Source: JACPFV01 sp052386975 (GTDB taxonomy: Bacteria; Pseudomonadota; Gammaproteobacteria; Nevskiales; Nevskiaceae). Taken from it: 16,387 bases of DNA. The DNA lies in assembly GCA_052386975.1 (NCBI GenBank), contig JBQTJQ010000113.1, positions 1-16,387 of the forward strand. The letters are read 5' to 3'. Positions 6,750 to 14,779 of this stretch are shown here, one piece after another. The notes beneath the pieces were generated by a model. The model did not search any database. It was not told the origin of the DNA and saw nothing but the letters and a program-made list of their open reading frames with translations. The position numbers and the translations under genes are program-made. Numbering within the stretch: the first letter of the stretch is position 1; each line of letters begins with the position of its first letter.

Positions 6750-8612
6750 ATGAACTCCTCTCTCACCAAGCTGGCCACCTTCGTCGGCGGCATGCTCATC
6801 GCGGGCAGTGCGGCCGCCGTGGAATTCGACATGGGCGGCGCCGCCGTCACCCTCTCCAACAAGCTGTCGCTGGGTGCCGCGTGGCGCCTGGACGATCCGG
6901 ACCAGGATCTGATCGGCATTGGCAACGGCGGCAACGCGTTCTCGACCAATGGCGACGACGGCAACCTCGCCTGGGACAAGGGCGACATGGTCGCCTCGGT
7001 GCTGAAGCTGACGTCGGACGTGTCCGTCACGATGGGCGACTTCGGCCTGTTCGTGCGCGGCAGCGGCATCTACAACCAGTCCATGTCGGACGGCGACCTG
7101 GCGACGCTCAATTTGTTCAGCCGGGCCGACTACGGCGCCGGGCGCGAGCAGCCGGATTCCGAGCGCGGCGCCAAGCAGAAGGCGATCACGGACCATGTCG
7201 GCACCGACCTCGACCTGCTCGACGCCTACATCTATGGACGCTTCAGCCTGTTCGACCGCGAGCTGCTGATCAAGGCCGGCAGGCAGGTGCTGAACTGGGG
7301 CGAGTCGGTGTTCGTGCAGCACGGCCTCAACGCGCTGATCGCGGCCGACGTCAACCAGCTGCGCGTGCCGGGCTGGGAAATCGAGGAAGTGCAGACCCCG
7401 GTCGGCATGGTGGTCATGTCGTTCGACGTGTGGGAGAACATCGGCGTCGAGGGCTTCTACCAGTACGAGTGGCAGGAGACCATCATCGACGTGCCGGGCT
7501 CGTTCTGGAGCACCAACGATTTTGCCGGCATCGGCGGCACCCAGGCCAACATCGGCTTCGGCCGCCCCGGTGAGAACCAAACGGCCTCGGTCGCCGCCAA
7601 CCCGGCGACCTGGTGCGCGGGACCACCGGACCTGCTTGGCCCGGGCACCGGCTCGCCCTGTATCCCGTTCGGCAGCACGGTGCCGCGCGGCTCGACGGTC
7701 AAGCCCGGCGACGACGGCCAGTTCGGCGCCAAGCTGAGCTTCTACCTGCCGTGGCTGAACGACATGGACCTGGCGTTCTACACGGCGAACTACCACAGCC
7801 GCCTGCCGGTGCTGTCTGGCACGTCGCGCACCGGCCCGACCACGGCCGCGGACACGGCGAACTATTTCGTCGAGTATCCCGAGGACATCCAGCTGTACGG
7901 CCTGTCGTTCAACACGACGGTCGAGTTTCTGGACGTCGCAATTCAGGGTGAGTACAGCCTGAAAGTCGGCCAGCCGTTGCAGGTCGACGACGTCGAACTG
8001 CTGCTGGCGGGCCTCGGCGCGGCCGGCCAGATCAGCCCGATCGCAGGCGCCACGCTCGGCAACCAGTACCTGCAGGGCTGGCGCCGGTTCGACGTGGACC
8101 AGATCGACATCTCGATGACGAAGATCCTCGGCCCGGGCTTCCTCGGCTACGACCAGCTGTCGATGTTCCTCGAGGCCGGGTTCGTCAACGTACGCGACAT
8201 GCCCGAGGCGAGCGTGCTGGCGTTTGACGCGCCGGGCACCTACACGCTGAACGCAGGCACTGCGGCGCTGAACCCGGCGACCGCCAATGGACTGCCGGTC
8301 GTGTCCTATGACGACTACGCCACCGACACGTCGTGGGGCTACAAGTTCGCGGCGCGGTTCACCTACAACAACGTGTTCAACGCGTTCACGCTCGAGCCGA
8401 CGATCCTGTTCCAGCACGACGTCAGCGGCATCACGCCGACGCCGATCGTGAACTTCGTCGAGGGCCGGCAGCAGATCAACCTGCTGCTCGGGATCAACTA
8501 CCTGCAGGCCTGGAACGTCGACATGAGCTACGTGATGTACTCCGGCGCCGGCGAGCAGAACCTGATCAGCGACCGCGACTACATCGACCTGTCGGTCAAG
8601 TACTCGTTCTGA
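6750..8612 (+). CDS. DUF1302 family outer-membrane protein
   Basis: Predicted outer-membrane beta-barrel protein of 620 residues, a usual DUF1302 length. It has a Sec signal peptide (basic n-region with Lys7, hydrophobic FVGGMLIAG, cleavage near AGSAAA/VEF at about 22-23). The family signature KAGRQVLNWGES is at 175-186. Alternating aromatic/polar strands are frequent, and the last strand ends DLSVKYSF, with a C-terminal Phe as expected for BAM-assembled barrels. AAAGGA upstream of ATG 6750 serves as RBS; the gap to the lipase stop is 27 bases. DUF1302 genes are commonly found next to DUF1329 genes in proteobacteria, often near RND/MMPL-type exporters; no such exporter is in the window. Function is not established for the family. 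By context I infer a channel or anchoring role for a hydrophobic substrate of the lipase. Confidence 0.85.
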   Translation: MNSSLTKLATFVGGMLIAGSAAAVEFDMGGAAVTLSNKLSLGAAWRLDDPDQDLIGIGNGGNAFSTNGDDGNLAWDKGDMVASVLKLTSDVSVTMGDFGLFVRGSGIYNQSMSDGDLATLNLFSRADYGAGREQPDSERGAKQKAITDHVGTDLDLLDAYIYGRFSLFDRELLIKAGRQVLNWGESVFVQHGLNALIAADVNQLRVPGWEIEEVQTPVGMVVMSFDVWENIGVEGFYQYEWQETIIDVPGSFWSTNDFAGIGGTQANIGFGRPGENQTASVAANPATWCAGPPDLLGPGTGSPCIPFGSTVPRGSTVKPGDDGQFGAKLSFYLPWLNDMDLAFYTANYHSRLPVLSGTSRTGPTTAADTANYFVEYPEDIQLYGLSFNTTVEFLDVAIQGEYSLKVGQPLQVDDVELLLAGLGAAGQISPIAGATLGNQYLQGWRRFDVDQIDISMTKILGPGFLGYDQLSMFLEAGFVNVRDMPEASVLAFDAPGTYTLNAGTAALNPATANGLPVVSYDDYATDTSWGYKFAARFTYNNVFNAFTLEPTILFQHDVSGITPTPIVNFVEGRQQINLLLGINYLQAWNVDMSYVMYSGAGEQNLISDRDYIDLSVKYSF

Positions 8613-8640
8613 CGCCGCGAACATCCAGGAGACAACGAAA

Positions 8641-9990
8641 ATGCGCTTGGTCATGACTGCTGTTGCGCTGTGCGGCCTGCTGGCTGCCGGCGGGGTGTCC
8701 GCGAAGGTGTCGCCGCAGGAAGCGGCCCGGCTCGGGCAGGACCTGACGGTGAATGGCGCCGAGAAGGCCGCCAACAAGGATGGGTCGATCCCCGCCTACG
8801 CCGGCGGCCTGACCACGGCGCCGCCGTGCTTCAAGAAGGGCGGCCGCTACTGCGATCCGTTCACGGAAGACAAGCCGCTGTACACGATCACGCCGCAGAA
8901 CGTGGCCCAGTACGAGCGGTACCTGTCGCCGGGCCAGCGCGCGATGTTCGCCAAGCACGCGACCTACAAGATGATCGTCTACCCGAGCCGCCGCTCGCAC
9001 GCGCAGCCGGCCTGGGTCAACGAGGCGACCAAGGCCAACGCCACCCGCGCTGAGCTCGGCGGCAACGGCGAGGCGGTCAGCGGCGCGGCGATCGGCACGC
9101 CGTTCCCGATCCCGCAGAGCGCGCACGAGTACATGTGGAACCACAAGCTGCGCTTCCGCGGCGAAGGCGGCCGCCACTTCAACAACCAGTTCGCGGTCAC
9201 CACGGCCGGCAACTTCAACCAGGTCACGCTGCGCGAGGACATCACCTTCAACTATAGCCAGCGCAACGCGACGCCGACCAACCTCGACAACGTGGCGATC
9301 TACTTCCTGCAGGTCGTCACCGCGCCGACGCGCCTGGCCGGCACCATCACGCTGGTGCATGAAACGATGGACCAGGTGAAGGAGCCGCGACGCGCCTGGC
9401 AGTACAACCCCGGCCAGCGCCGCCTGCGCCGCGCCCCGAACGTCGGCTACGACAACCCGGGCACCGCGTCGGACGGCCTGCGCACCAACGACCAGTACGA
9501 CGGCTTCAACGGCGCGATGGACCGCTACAGCTGGAAGCTGGTCGGCAAGGCCGACATGATCGTTCCCTACAACTCGTACCGGCTCGCCAGCGGCGAGTAC
9601 AAGTACTCGGACATCATGAAGAAGAGCCACATCGACCAGAACCTGGCGCGCTACGAGATGCACCGCGTGTGGATCGTTGACTCGGTGACCAAGCCAAACA
9701 CGACGCACCTGTACAAGCGCCGCACGTTCTACCTCGACGAGGACAGCTGGGGCATCGTGCTGGCGGACGTGTACGACCGCCGCGACCAGTTGTGGCGCTG
9801 GCAGGAGCAGCACCCGATCTTCTACTACGACCGTCCGTTCCCGGGCGCCGCGGGCGAGACGATCTACGACCTGCAGTCGAACCGCTACCTGTCGCAGGCG
9901 TTCAGCAACGAGCACCCGGAGTTCTCGGAAGAGAAGTTCACGCCGAGCTACTTCGAGCCGGCGAGCGTCTCCAAGCTGGCGATCCGCTAA
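8641..9990 (+). CDS. DUF1329 family periplasmic protein
   Basis: Secreted protein of 449 residues, the usual length of DUF1329. A Sec signal peptide covers residues 1-21 (MRLVMTAVAL core, cleavage after VSA). The mature N-terminus shows the family pattern KVSPQEAARLGQDLTVNGAE followed by AANKDGSIPAYAGG. There is no lipobox, so it is probably soluble in the periplasm. AGGAGA at 8627-8632, eight bases before the ATG, is a good RBS, and the gap to DUF1302 is 28 bases. Members are sometimes labelled outer-membrane lipoprotein-sorting (LolA/LolB-like) proteins, which I recall as a database name, not as proven function. If that fold is right, it could shuttle a lipid-like ligand between the DUF1302 barrel and the inner membrane. 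It is the last gene of the operon; a strong terminator follows 27 bases after the stop. Confidence 0.87.
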   Translation: MRLVMTAVALCGLLAAGGVSAKVSPQEAARLGQDLTVNGAEKAANKDGSIPAYAGGLTTAPPCFKKGGRYCDPFTEDKPLYTITPQNVAQYERYLSPGQRAMFAKHATYKMIVYPSRRSHAQPAWVNEATKANATRAELGGNGEAVSGAAIGTPFPIPQSAHEYMWNHKLRFRGEGGRHFNNQFAVTTAGNFNQVTLREDITFNYSQRNATPTNLDNVAIYFLQVVTAPTRLAGTITLVHETMDQVKEPRRAWQYNPGQRRLRRAPNVGYDNPGTASDGLRTNDQYDGFNGAMDRYSWKLVGKADMIVPYNSYRLASGEYKYSDIMKKSHIDQNLARYEMHRVWIVDSVTKPNTTHLYKRRTFYLDEDSWGIVLADVYDRRDQLWRWQEQHPIFYYDRPFPGAAGETIYDLQSNRYLSQAFSNEHPEFSEEKFTPSYFEPASVSKLAIR

Positions 9991-10016
9991 GCCAGCCGGG
10001 GATCGACGAAACTAAT

Positions 10017-10043
10017 CGGCCCGCCTCGGCGGGCCGTTTTTTT
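10017..10043 (+). terminator. Rho-independent terminator of the lipase/DUF1302/DUF1329 operon
   Basis: GC-rich hairpin with arms CGGCCCGCC and GGCGGGCCG (10017-10036, two-base centre) followed directly by seven T residues (10037-10043). It lies 27 bases after the DUF1329 stop, and no other gene separates the two, so it closes the operon starting at 3993. Confidence 0.93.
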
Positions 10044-10107
10044 ACGCCCACGCGCTGCCCGGTTCTTTGGTGGACTTTTGCGATGCGCCCGATAGCGCGT
10101 GGGACGT

Positions 10108-10150
10108 ATCCCCGGTGGCGCCGAGCGCAGCGGAGGCGCCAGCCGGGGAT
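10108..10150. repeat. Long stable hairpin at the 3' end of the SanA-like gene
   Basis: Left arm ATCCCCGG+TGGCGCC (10108-10122) pairs with GGCGCCA...CCGGGGAT (10135-10150), giving a 15-bp stem with one bulged G (10142) and a 12-base loop GAGCGCAGCGGA. On the minus strand it starts inside the TAA stop of the SanA-like gene. There is no T-run on either side, so it is not a classical terminator. It may protect the 3' end of the minus-strand mRNA, assist termination between the convergent transcripts, or be an intergenic repeat unit. Confidence 0.75.
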
Positions 10151-10776
10151 TATTCGCCGACCGCCCGGTAGACGAGGACGTCGAGCACCGCCAGCACGCG
10201 GGCGAACACCTCGCGGGGAGGGTGGCGGAAGCCGGGGCCGTCCACCCCGTCGATGGGCGCCTGGTAAGCCACCGCGCGCGCGCCGGTCTTGCGAGCCAGG
10301 AACAGCGCCCGGTAAGCGTGGTACTTCTGCGTCACCAGCGTGAATTCGGTCAGCCCGAACACGATCCTGGCGCGCGTGATCGACTCGTAGGTGCTGTCAC
10401 CGGCGAAATCCAGGACCATGGCCTCCGACGGGATGCCGAGCTCCAGCAGCGCCTCGCGCATCTTCTTCGGCTCGTTGTAGCGCTGGTCCGGGTTCGCGCC
10501 CGACAGGATCAGGCTCTTGACCTTGCCGAGCCGGTACAGCTCCGCGGCCGCCTGCATGCGCCCGCGAAACTGCGGGTTGGGCTTGCCGCTGCTGGCGAAC
10601 GGGCTGCAGCCCAGCACCAGCCCGACTTCGTTGTCGGGCATCAGCGACGAGTCCTTGAACAGCATCGAGTCCGTGCTGTTGATGACCCAGCGGTTCGCCA
10701 GCAGGACCAGGACGACGGCCAGCGCGGCGCCCCACGCCGCCGCCCGGCGCAGGCGCCGTTGCAGGCGCGGATTCAC
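10150..10776 (-). CDS. SanA-like (YdcF/DUF218) membrane-anchored envelope protein
   Basis: Protein of 208 residues in the DUF218 superfamily, closest by eye to E. coli SanA (239 residues), which affects vancomycin exclusion and envelope integrity at high temperature. A basic N-terminus (RLQRRLRR) leads into one membrane segment at about residues 13-28, then a periplasmic domain. Family features seen: LVLGCSPF at 53-60, RMQAAAELYRLGKVKSLILSG at 73-93, RYNEPKKM at 99-106, VLDFAGDSTYESI at 121-133 and VTQKYHAYRALFLA at 148-161. All are in the SanA order. The start is GTG 10776, 10 bases after the stop of the MAPEG gene. No Shine-Dalgarno is visible, so translational coupling with that gene is likely. 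The biochemical activity of the family is not settled. Confidence 0.85.
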   Translation of the reverse strand: MNPRLQRRLRRAAAWGAALAVVLVLLANRWVINSTDSMLFKDSSLMPDNEVGLVLGCSPFASSGKPNPQFRGRMQAAAELYRLGKVKSLILSGANPDQRYNEPKKMREALLELGIPSEAMVLDFAGDSTYESITRARIVFGLTEFTLVTQKYHAYRALFLARKTGARAVAYQAPIDGVDGPGFRHPPREVFARVLAVLDVLVYRAVGE

Positions 10777-10786
10777 GAGCGGCGGC

Positions 10787-11191
10787 TCACTGCAGCAGGC
10801 CCCAGATCATCCAGGCGAACAAGGCCGCCTGGATGATCAGGAAATTGGCGCGAATGAACACCAGCCAGTGGCTCACGCCGATGAGATGCGTGACCGACTG
10901 CGCGAGCCGCGCATACAGCACGAACGCCGCGACCTGGTCGACCACCGGGCTCTTGCCCAGGGCGGCGGCGGCCAGCACGATCGCCGCGAACAGGGGCAGG
11001 TTCTCGAGGCAGTTCAGGTGCGCGTGCTTGGCGCGGACCAGGAAGGCCGGGTCGACGTTGGGATCGTCGCGGCCCCAGGAATTGGCCGGCTTCTTCATCG
11101 CCAGCACCAGCGCGACGCGAGGGCCGACGTAGACCAACATCAGCACCAACGTCCACGCCGTGAACAGCAGCAGCGCAGTGATTGCGGTCAT
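10787..11191 (-). CDS. MAPEG family integral membrane protein
   Basis: Small membrane protein of 134 residues, the usual size for the MAPEG (membrane-associated proteins in eicosanoid and glutathione metabolism) family. Four hydrophobic segments are visible: about 3-22, 62-77, 83-100 and 108-131. The family motif is present as RAKHAHLNCLENLPLFAA at about 48-65; Arg and the NCLENLP turn are conserved in bacterial members. Eukaryotic relatives act on glutathione and lipid substrates, but bacterial members mostly have no known substrate. ATG 11191 is chosen because GGGAGG lies eight bases upstream and because the longer open frame starts inside the REP pair at 11228-11280. It is followed by the SanA-like gene after 10 bases, a likely two-gene envelope operon. 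Confidence 0.87.
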   Translation of the reverse strand: MTAITALLLFTAWTLVLMLVYVGPRVALVLAMKKPANSWGRDDPNVDPAFLVRAKHAHLNCLENLPLFAAIVLAAAALGKSPVVDQVAAFVLYARLAQSVTHLIGVSHWLVFIRANFLIIQAALFAWMIWGLLQ

Positions 11192-11227
11192 GCCAGGCCT
11201 CCCTTCTTGCTTGTCCCGGCCATTGTA

Positions 11228-11280
11228 GTAGGTCGGCAATCCTTTGCCGACGAATCCGGCGGCATGGAATGCCGCCCTGC
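11228..11280. repeat. REPIN-like inverted pair of GTAG-headed REP hairpins (copy B)
   Basis: GTAG (11228-11231) heads a hairpin with arms GTCGGCAA (11232-11239; first base shared with the G after GTAG) and TTGCCGAC (11244-11251). After six bases, arms GGCGGCAT (11258-11265) and ATGCCGCC (11269-11276) follow, ending in CTGC (11277-11280), a one-base variant of CTAC. It is the inverted relative of copy A at 1523-1576: the same two hairpin types, same spacing and opposite orientation. It lies between the VWA gene's 3' end and the MAPEG start. Confidence 0.85.
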
Positions 11281-11284
11281 GCGT

Positions 11285-12463
11285 TCAGTGGCTCAGCCGC
11301 CGCATGCCCCGGTCGAGTCCTTCCAGCGTCAGCGGGAACATGCGGTCGCGGCCGAGCAGTTCCCGCGTCACCTCGATCGACGGCGTGTAGTCCCAGTGCT
11401 GCTCGGCCTCGGGGTTGAGCCAGATGGCGTGCGCGTAGGTGCCGGTCAGGCGCTTGAACCAGGCCGCGCCCGCTTCCTCGTTCCAGTGCTCGACCGAGCC
11501 GCCCGGCTGGGTGATCTCGTACGGGCTCATGGTCGAGTCGCCGACGAAGACCAGCTTGTAGTCCGGCGGATAGCGGTGCATCACGTCAAGAATGGGCACG
11601 CGCTCGCCGTGGCGGCGGCGGTTGTCCTTCCACACGCTCTCGTACACGAAATTGTGGAAGTAGAAGTACTCGAGATGCTTGAACTCGGTCTTGCAGGCCG
11701 AGAACAGCTCCTCACACACCTTCACGTGCGGGTCCAGGCTGCCGCCGACGTCGAGGAACAGCAGCACCTTCACCGCGTTGTGCCGCTCCGGCACCATCTT
11801 GATGTCGAGCCAGCCGGCGTTGCGCGCGGTCGAGCGGATGGTGTCGTCGAGGTCGAGGATTTCCTCGGCGCCCTCGCGCGCGAACTTGCGCAGCCGGCGC
11901 AGTGCCAGCTTGATGTTGCGGATGCCGAGCTCGACCTTGTCGTCGAGGTTGGCGTACTCGCGCTGCTCCCAGACCTTGACCGCGCGCCGGCCGCCGCCCT
12001 CGCCGCCGATGCGCACGCCTTCCGGGTTGTAGCCGGCGTTGCCGAACGGCGAGGTGCCGCCGGTGCCGATCCACTTGCTGCCGCCCTGGTGGCGCTTCTG
12101 CTGCTCCTCGAGGCGCTTCTTCAGCGTCTCCATCAGCTTGTCCCAGCCGCCGAGCGCCTCGATCTTCTTCTTGTCCTCTTCGGACAGGTTCAGCCCGGCC
12201 ATCTTGCGCAGCCAGTCCTCGGGAATGGCCCCGCCCAGCTCCAGCGAAACGTTCTCGACGCCCTTGAAGTACGCCGCGAACGCCCGGTCGAAACGATCGA
12301 ACTGGGTCTCGTCCTTGACCAGGGTGGCGCGCGAGAGGTGGTAGAAGTCGTCGATGGAGAAGATCGCCACGTGCTTGCTCAGCGCCTCGAGCAGGACCAG
12401 CAGCTCGGACAGCGAGACCTTGAGGCCCGCGTCGCGCAGGGTGAAGAAGAACCCGAAGAGCAT
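11285..12463 (-). CDS. CoxE-like VWA domain protein (partner of MoxR ATPase)
   Basis: Cytoplasmic von Willebrand factor A protein of 392 residues of the CoxE-like type that works with MoxR AAA+ ATPases, probably as a chaperone or metal-site/complex maturation pair. The N-terminus FFFTLRDAGLKVSLSELLVLLEAL (4-27) is the family opening. A charged, Gly-rich linker (about 95-165: KKRLEEQQKRHQGGSK, GGEGGGRR) follows. The VWA domain starts near residue 228, with the MIDAS motif VLLFLDVGGSLDPHV: Asp238, Gly240, Ser242, so DxGxS instead of the common DxSxS. FVGDSTMSPYEI at 306-317 supplies later MIDAS residues. ATG 12463 has no clear Shine-Dalgarno and is only 14 bases from the divergent gene at 12478. 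The usual upstream MoxR gene is found at 15859-16387 on the same strand, separated by four opposite-strand genes. Confidence 0.88.
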   Translation of the reverse strand: MLFGFFFTLRDAGLKVSLSELLVLLEALSKHVAIFSIDDFYHLSRATLVKDETQFDRFDRAFAAYFKGVENVSLELGGAIPEDWLRKMAGLNLSEEDKKKIEALGGWDKLMETLKKRLEEQQKRHQGGSKWIGTGGTSPFGNAGYNPEGVRIGGEGGGRRAVKVWEQREYANLDDKVELGIRNIKLALRRLRKFAREGAEEILDLDDTIRSTARNAGWLDIKMVPERHNAVKVLLFLDVGGSLDPHVKVCEELFSACKTEFKHLEYFYFHNFVYESVWKDNRRRHGERVPILDVMHRYPPDYKLVFVGDSTMSPYEITQPGGSVEHWNEEAGAAWFKRLTGTYAHAIWLNPEAEQHWDYTPSIEVTRELLGRDRMFPLTLEGLDRGMRRLSH

Positions 12464-12477
12464 GCGAGAATCCGCGG

Positions 12478-13893
12478 ATGACCGAGGCCAATTCTATCGT
12501 CACCCGCTGGGTGATGGCCGCCGCCCTGTGCCTGCAGGGCTGCGCGGGACCCGCTGGGCCGGCCCCGGTACCGAAGCTCGACGAGCCGGCGGCCGACACC
12601 GTCCGCGTGCTGGCCGAAATCCAGGCGACCGGCGCCATCGATCGCGCCGCGATCCTGAAGCTGCTGGACGAGAAGCGGTACGTCGACCTGAATTCCGTGA
12701 TGAACGCCTACCAGGCGCGCTTCATGAACGACGCCGTCGCCCACGAGGAGATGCTGGTTGATGCGTTCAGGACGTTTCAGCAGAACGACGACTACCTGCT
12801 CGACAAACTGCTGGCCTGGACGAATGCGACGCCCAGGGCGTGGCAGCCCTACGCGGCGCGATCGGTGTGTGCCACCGCGCGCGGCTGGGGCTCACGCGGC
12901 ACCAAGCTTGCCAGGGACACTCGCCCGGGCCAGTTCGAACTGATGGCCAAGTTCCACACGGTCGCGGTCAATGACGCCGCCCAGGCCGTCAAGCTCGAGC
13001 CCGATGCGTTCATCGCGTACCGCACGCTGGTGCAGGTCGCCGACTCGGCCGAGGACGGCCTCAAGGCGCTGACGGTCGGCCTGCTCCGCTTCCCTTACTC
13101 GTACAGCCTGCGCTGGCACGCGATGCACAAGATGCAGCCACGCTGGGGCGGCAGCTACGAGCTGCTCCGGATGGTGGCCAACGACGCCCAGCCGCTCTCC
13201 AGCCGCGCGCCCAGGTTGCGCACGCTGCTGGGGTATCAACATGCGGCGAGGGCCCAGGATCTGTGGCAGGACAAAAAACTCGCGGAAGCGCATGACGAAC
13301 TCACCAAGGCGCTCTCGTACGGCGAAGAAGCCGACTGGTACGAAGATCGCGCCGAAGTCGCCTATGGGCTGGAACGCTACGACGACGCGCTGGCCGATGT
13401 GGCCCGGCAGGCCGACCTTTCAAAGGGGCGGTTCGAGGAGGACGTCGTGGGCAAGTTCGCCGGCAGGCTCTGGCGCACCTCCCAGCGCATGGTCGGGGAG
13501 CAGAACTTCCAGGGCGCGCTGCCGATCTGCGCGGCGCTGAGCCGGCACCATCCGGCCAATGAAACCTATCTCAAGTGCAACGGGCGCGCGCTGCAGAACC
13601 TCCGGAAATACCGCGAGGCCGTGCCCGTTTACCAGGCATTGATACGCCTGCAACCCGACAAACTTTCCGAATACATGGGCTTGCGGCTAGTCCTGGCGGA
13701 GCTGAGGCGGAGCGCGGAGTTCCTGCCAGTCATCAACCGGTACATCGCCGCCCATCCGGACGACGGCGAAGGCTATGCGTGGCGCGCCGCTACCCTCATG
13801 CGGATGGGCAACTACAAGAAAGGGCGGCTCGAGATGCGCAAGGCGTGCGAACTCGGCGACGAAAATGCGTGCACCCAACCCGGCGGGCGGTAG
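12478..13893 (+). CDS. DUF4034-like/TPR lipoprotein
   Basis: Predicted lipoprotein of 471 residues. The signal peptide covers residues 1-21 (RWVMAAALCLQGC), with lipidation at Cys22. The -2 residue Gln is unusual for a lipobox, so secretion type is fairly but not fully certain. The middle part (about 60-235) looks like DUF4034: LLDEKRYVDLNSVMNAYQ, an RGWGSRGTKLARDT segment, and PRWGGSYELLRMV at 221-233. Residues about 250-465 read as helical TPR-type repeats (AEAHDELTKALSYGE, YDDALADVARQADL, YREAVPVYQALIRLQP, ending in KGRLEMRKACELGDENAC like Sel1/TPR repeats). It probably acts as a protein-binding scaffold in the envelope; no catalytic motif is seen. It starts 14 bases from the divergent VWA gene and overlaps the patatin gene by 29 bases at its end. 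Confidence 0.75.
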   Translation: MTEANSIVTRWVMAAALCLQGCAGPAGPAPVPKLDEPAADTVRVLAEIQATGAIDRAAILKLLDEKRYVDLNSVMNAYQARFMNDAVAHEEMLVDAFRTFQQNDDYLLDKLLAWTNATPRAWQPYAARSVCATARGWGSRGTKLARDTRPGQFELMAKFHTVAVNDAAQAVKLEPDAFIAYRTLVQVADSAEDGLKALTVGLLRFPYSYSLRWHAMHKMQPRWGGSYELLRMVANDAQPLSSRAPRLRTLLGYQHAARAQDLWQDKKLAEAHDELTKALSYGEEADWYEDRAEVAYGLERYDDALADVARQADLSKGRFEEDVVGKFAGRLWRTSQRMVGEQNFQGALPICAALSRHHPANETYLKCNGRALQNLRKYREAVPVYQALIRLQPDKLSEYMGLRLVLAELRRSAEFLPVINRYIAAHPDDGEGYAWRAATLMRMGNYKKGRLEMRKACELGDENACTQPGGR

Positions 13894-14779
13894 ACTGCCA
13901 CCCTTGAAATCCCTCGCCCCCCTCGTGCTGCTGGCCGCGCTCGCCGGCTGCGCGACACAACCCCCCGCACCGCCGCCGCCGGAGGCGGGCAAGCCCCGCG
14001 TCGCCCTGGTGCTGGGCGGCGGCGCCGTGCGCGGCTTCGCGCACATCGGGGTGATCAAGCTCCTCGACATCATGGAAATCCGGCCCGACCTGATCGTTGG
14101 CACGAGCGCCGGCAGCGTGGCCGGCGTGCTGTTCGCCTCGGGCATCGACGGCTTCCGGCTGCAGGAGATGGCCTGGGAGCTCGACCAAAGCATGGTCACG
14201 GACTGGTCGGTGTTCGGCAAAGGCCTGATCCGCGGCCAGGCGCTGGAAAACTACATCAATCGGGCCGTGGAGGGCCGCACCCTCGAGCGCCTCAAGCGCC
14301 GCTTCGCCTGCGTGGCGACCCGGCTGTCCAGCGGCGAGGCCGTGCTGTTCCAGTCCGGCAACCCCGGCCGCGCGGTGCGCGCCTCTTCCTCGGTGCCCGG
14401 CGTGTTCGAGCCGGTGCGAATCGACAAGGACGAGTACGTCGACGGCGGCCTCGTCAGCCCGGTGCCGGTCCGCTTCGCGCGCGAGCTGGGCGCCGACTTC
14501 GTGATCGCGGTCGACGTCGCCAGCGCCCCGCTGCGCGAGTCCCACAACAGCACCCTCGACGTGATGCTGAAGAGCTACACCATCATGGGCCAGACCATCC
14601 GCGCCGCCGAGCTGCCGCTGGCCGACATCGTGATCACGCCGCAGCTCGACAAGGTCGACTCCACGGATTTCGCCCCCAACACCCAGGCCATCATCGCCGG
14701 CGCGCGCGCCGCGCTCGCCGCGATGCCCGAAATCCGCGCCAAGCTCGCGGCATGGACGCCTCCCGCCGGCAGCCCCTGA
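13865..14779 (+). CDS. Patatin-like phospholipase lipoprotein
   Basis: Serine acyl hydrolase of the bacterial patatin family (RssA-like), 304 residues. It carries a lipoprotein signal ending in LAGC (Cys29 from this start), then a Pro-rich spacer (QPPAPPPPEAG). The Ser-Asp dyad is complete: oxyanion GGGAVRG at 51-57, nucleophile GTSAGS with Ser81, and DGG with Asp193. RASSSVPGVFEPV at 172-184 is the usual conserved stretch between them. Likely substrates are membrane lipids or lysolipids at the periplasmic face. Start choice: ATG 13865 overlaps the upstream gene by 29 bases; TTG 13904, 10 bases after that gene's stop, would give a neat short signal peptide (KSLAPLVLLAALAGC) and is a serious alternative. 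Neither has a strong Shine-Dalgarno. Its last 28 bases overlap the AlkA-type gene. Confidence 0.9.
   Translation: MRAPNPAGGRLPPLKSLAPLVLLAALAGCATQPPAPPPPEAGKPRVALVLGGGAVRGFAHIGVIKLLDIMEIRPDLIVGTSAGSVAGVLFASGIDGFRLQEMAWELDQSMVTDWSVFGKGLIRGQALENYINRAVEGRTLERLKRRFACVATRLSSGEAVLFQSGNPGRAVRASSSVPGVFEPVRIDKDEYVDGGLVSPVPVRFARELGADFVIAVDVASAPLRESHNSTLDVMLKSYTIMGQTIRAAELPLADIVITPQLDKVDSTDFAPNTQAIIAGARAALAAMPEIRAKLAAWTPPAGSP

Noticed and set aside
6474..8777. 767-residue minus-strand open frame opposite DUF1302
   Set aside because: Same antisense effect of GC-rich codon use; no motif, signal peptide or RBS seen.
11192..11239. N-terminal extension of the MAPEG protein
   Set aside because: It begins at a TTG inside the REP hairpin; the ATG at 11191 has a GGGAGG site and starts directly with the first membrane segment.
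10517..12481. 654-residue plus-strand open frame opposite the MAPEG and VWA genes
   Set aside because: Low-complexity translation; spans the REP pair and three real minus-strand genes.
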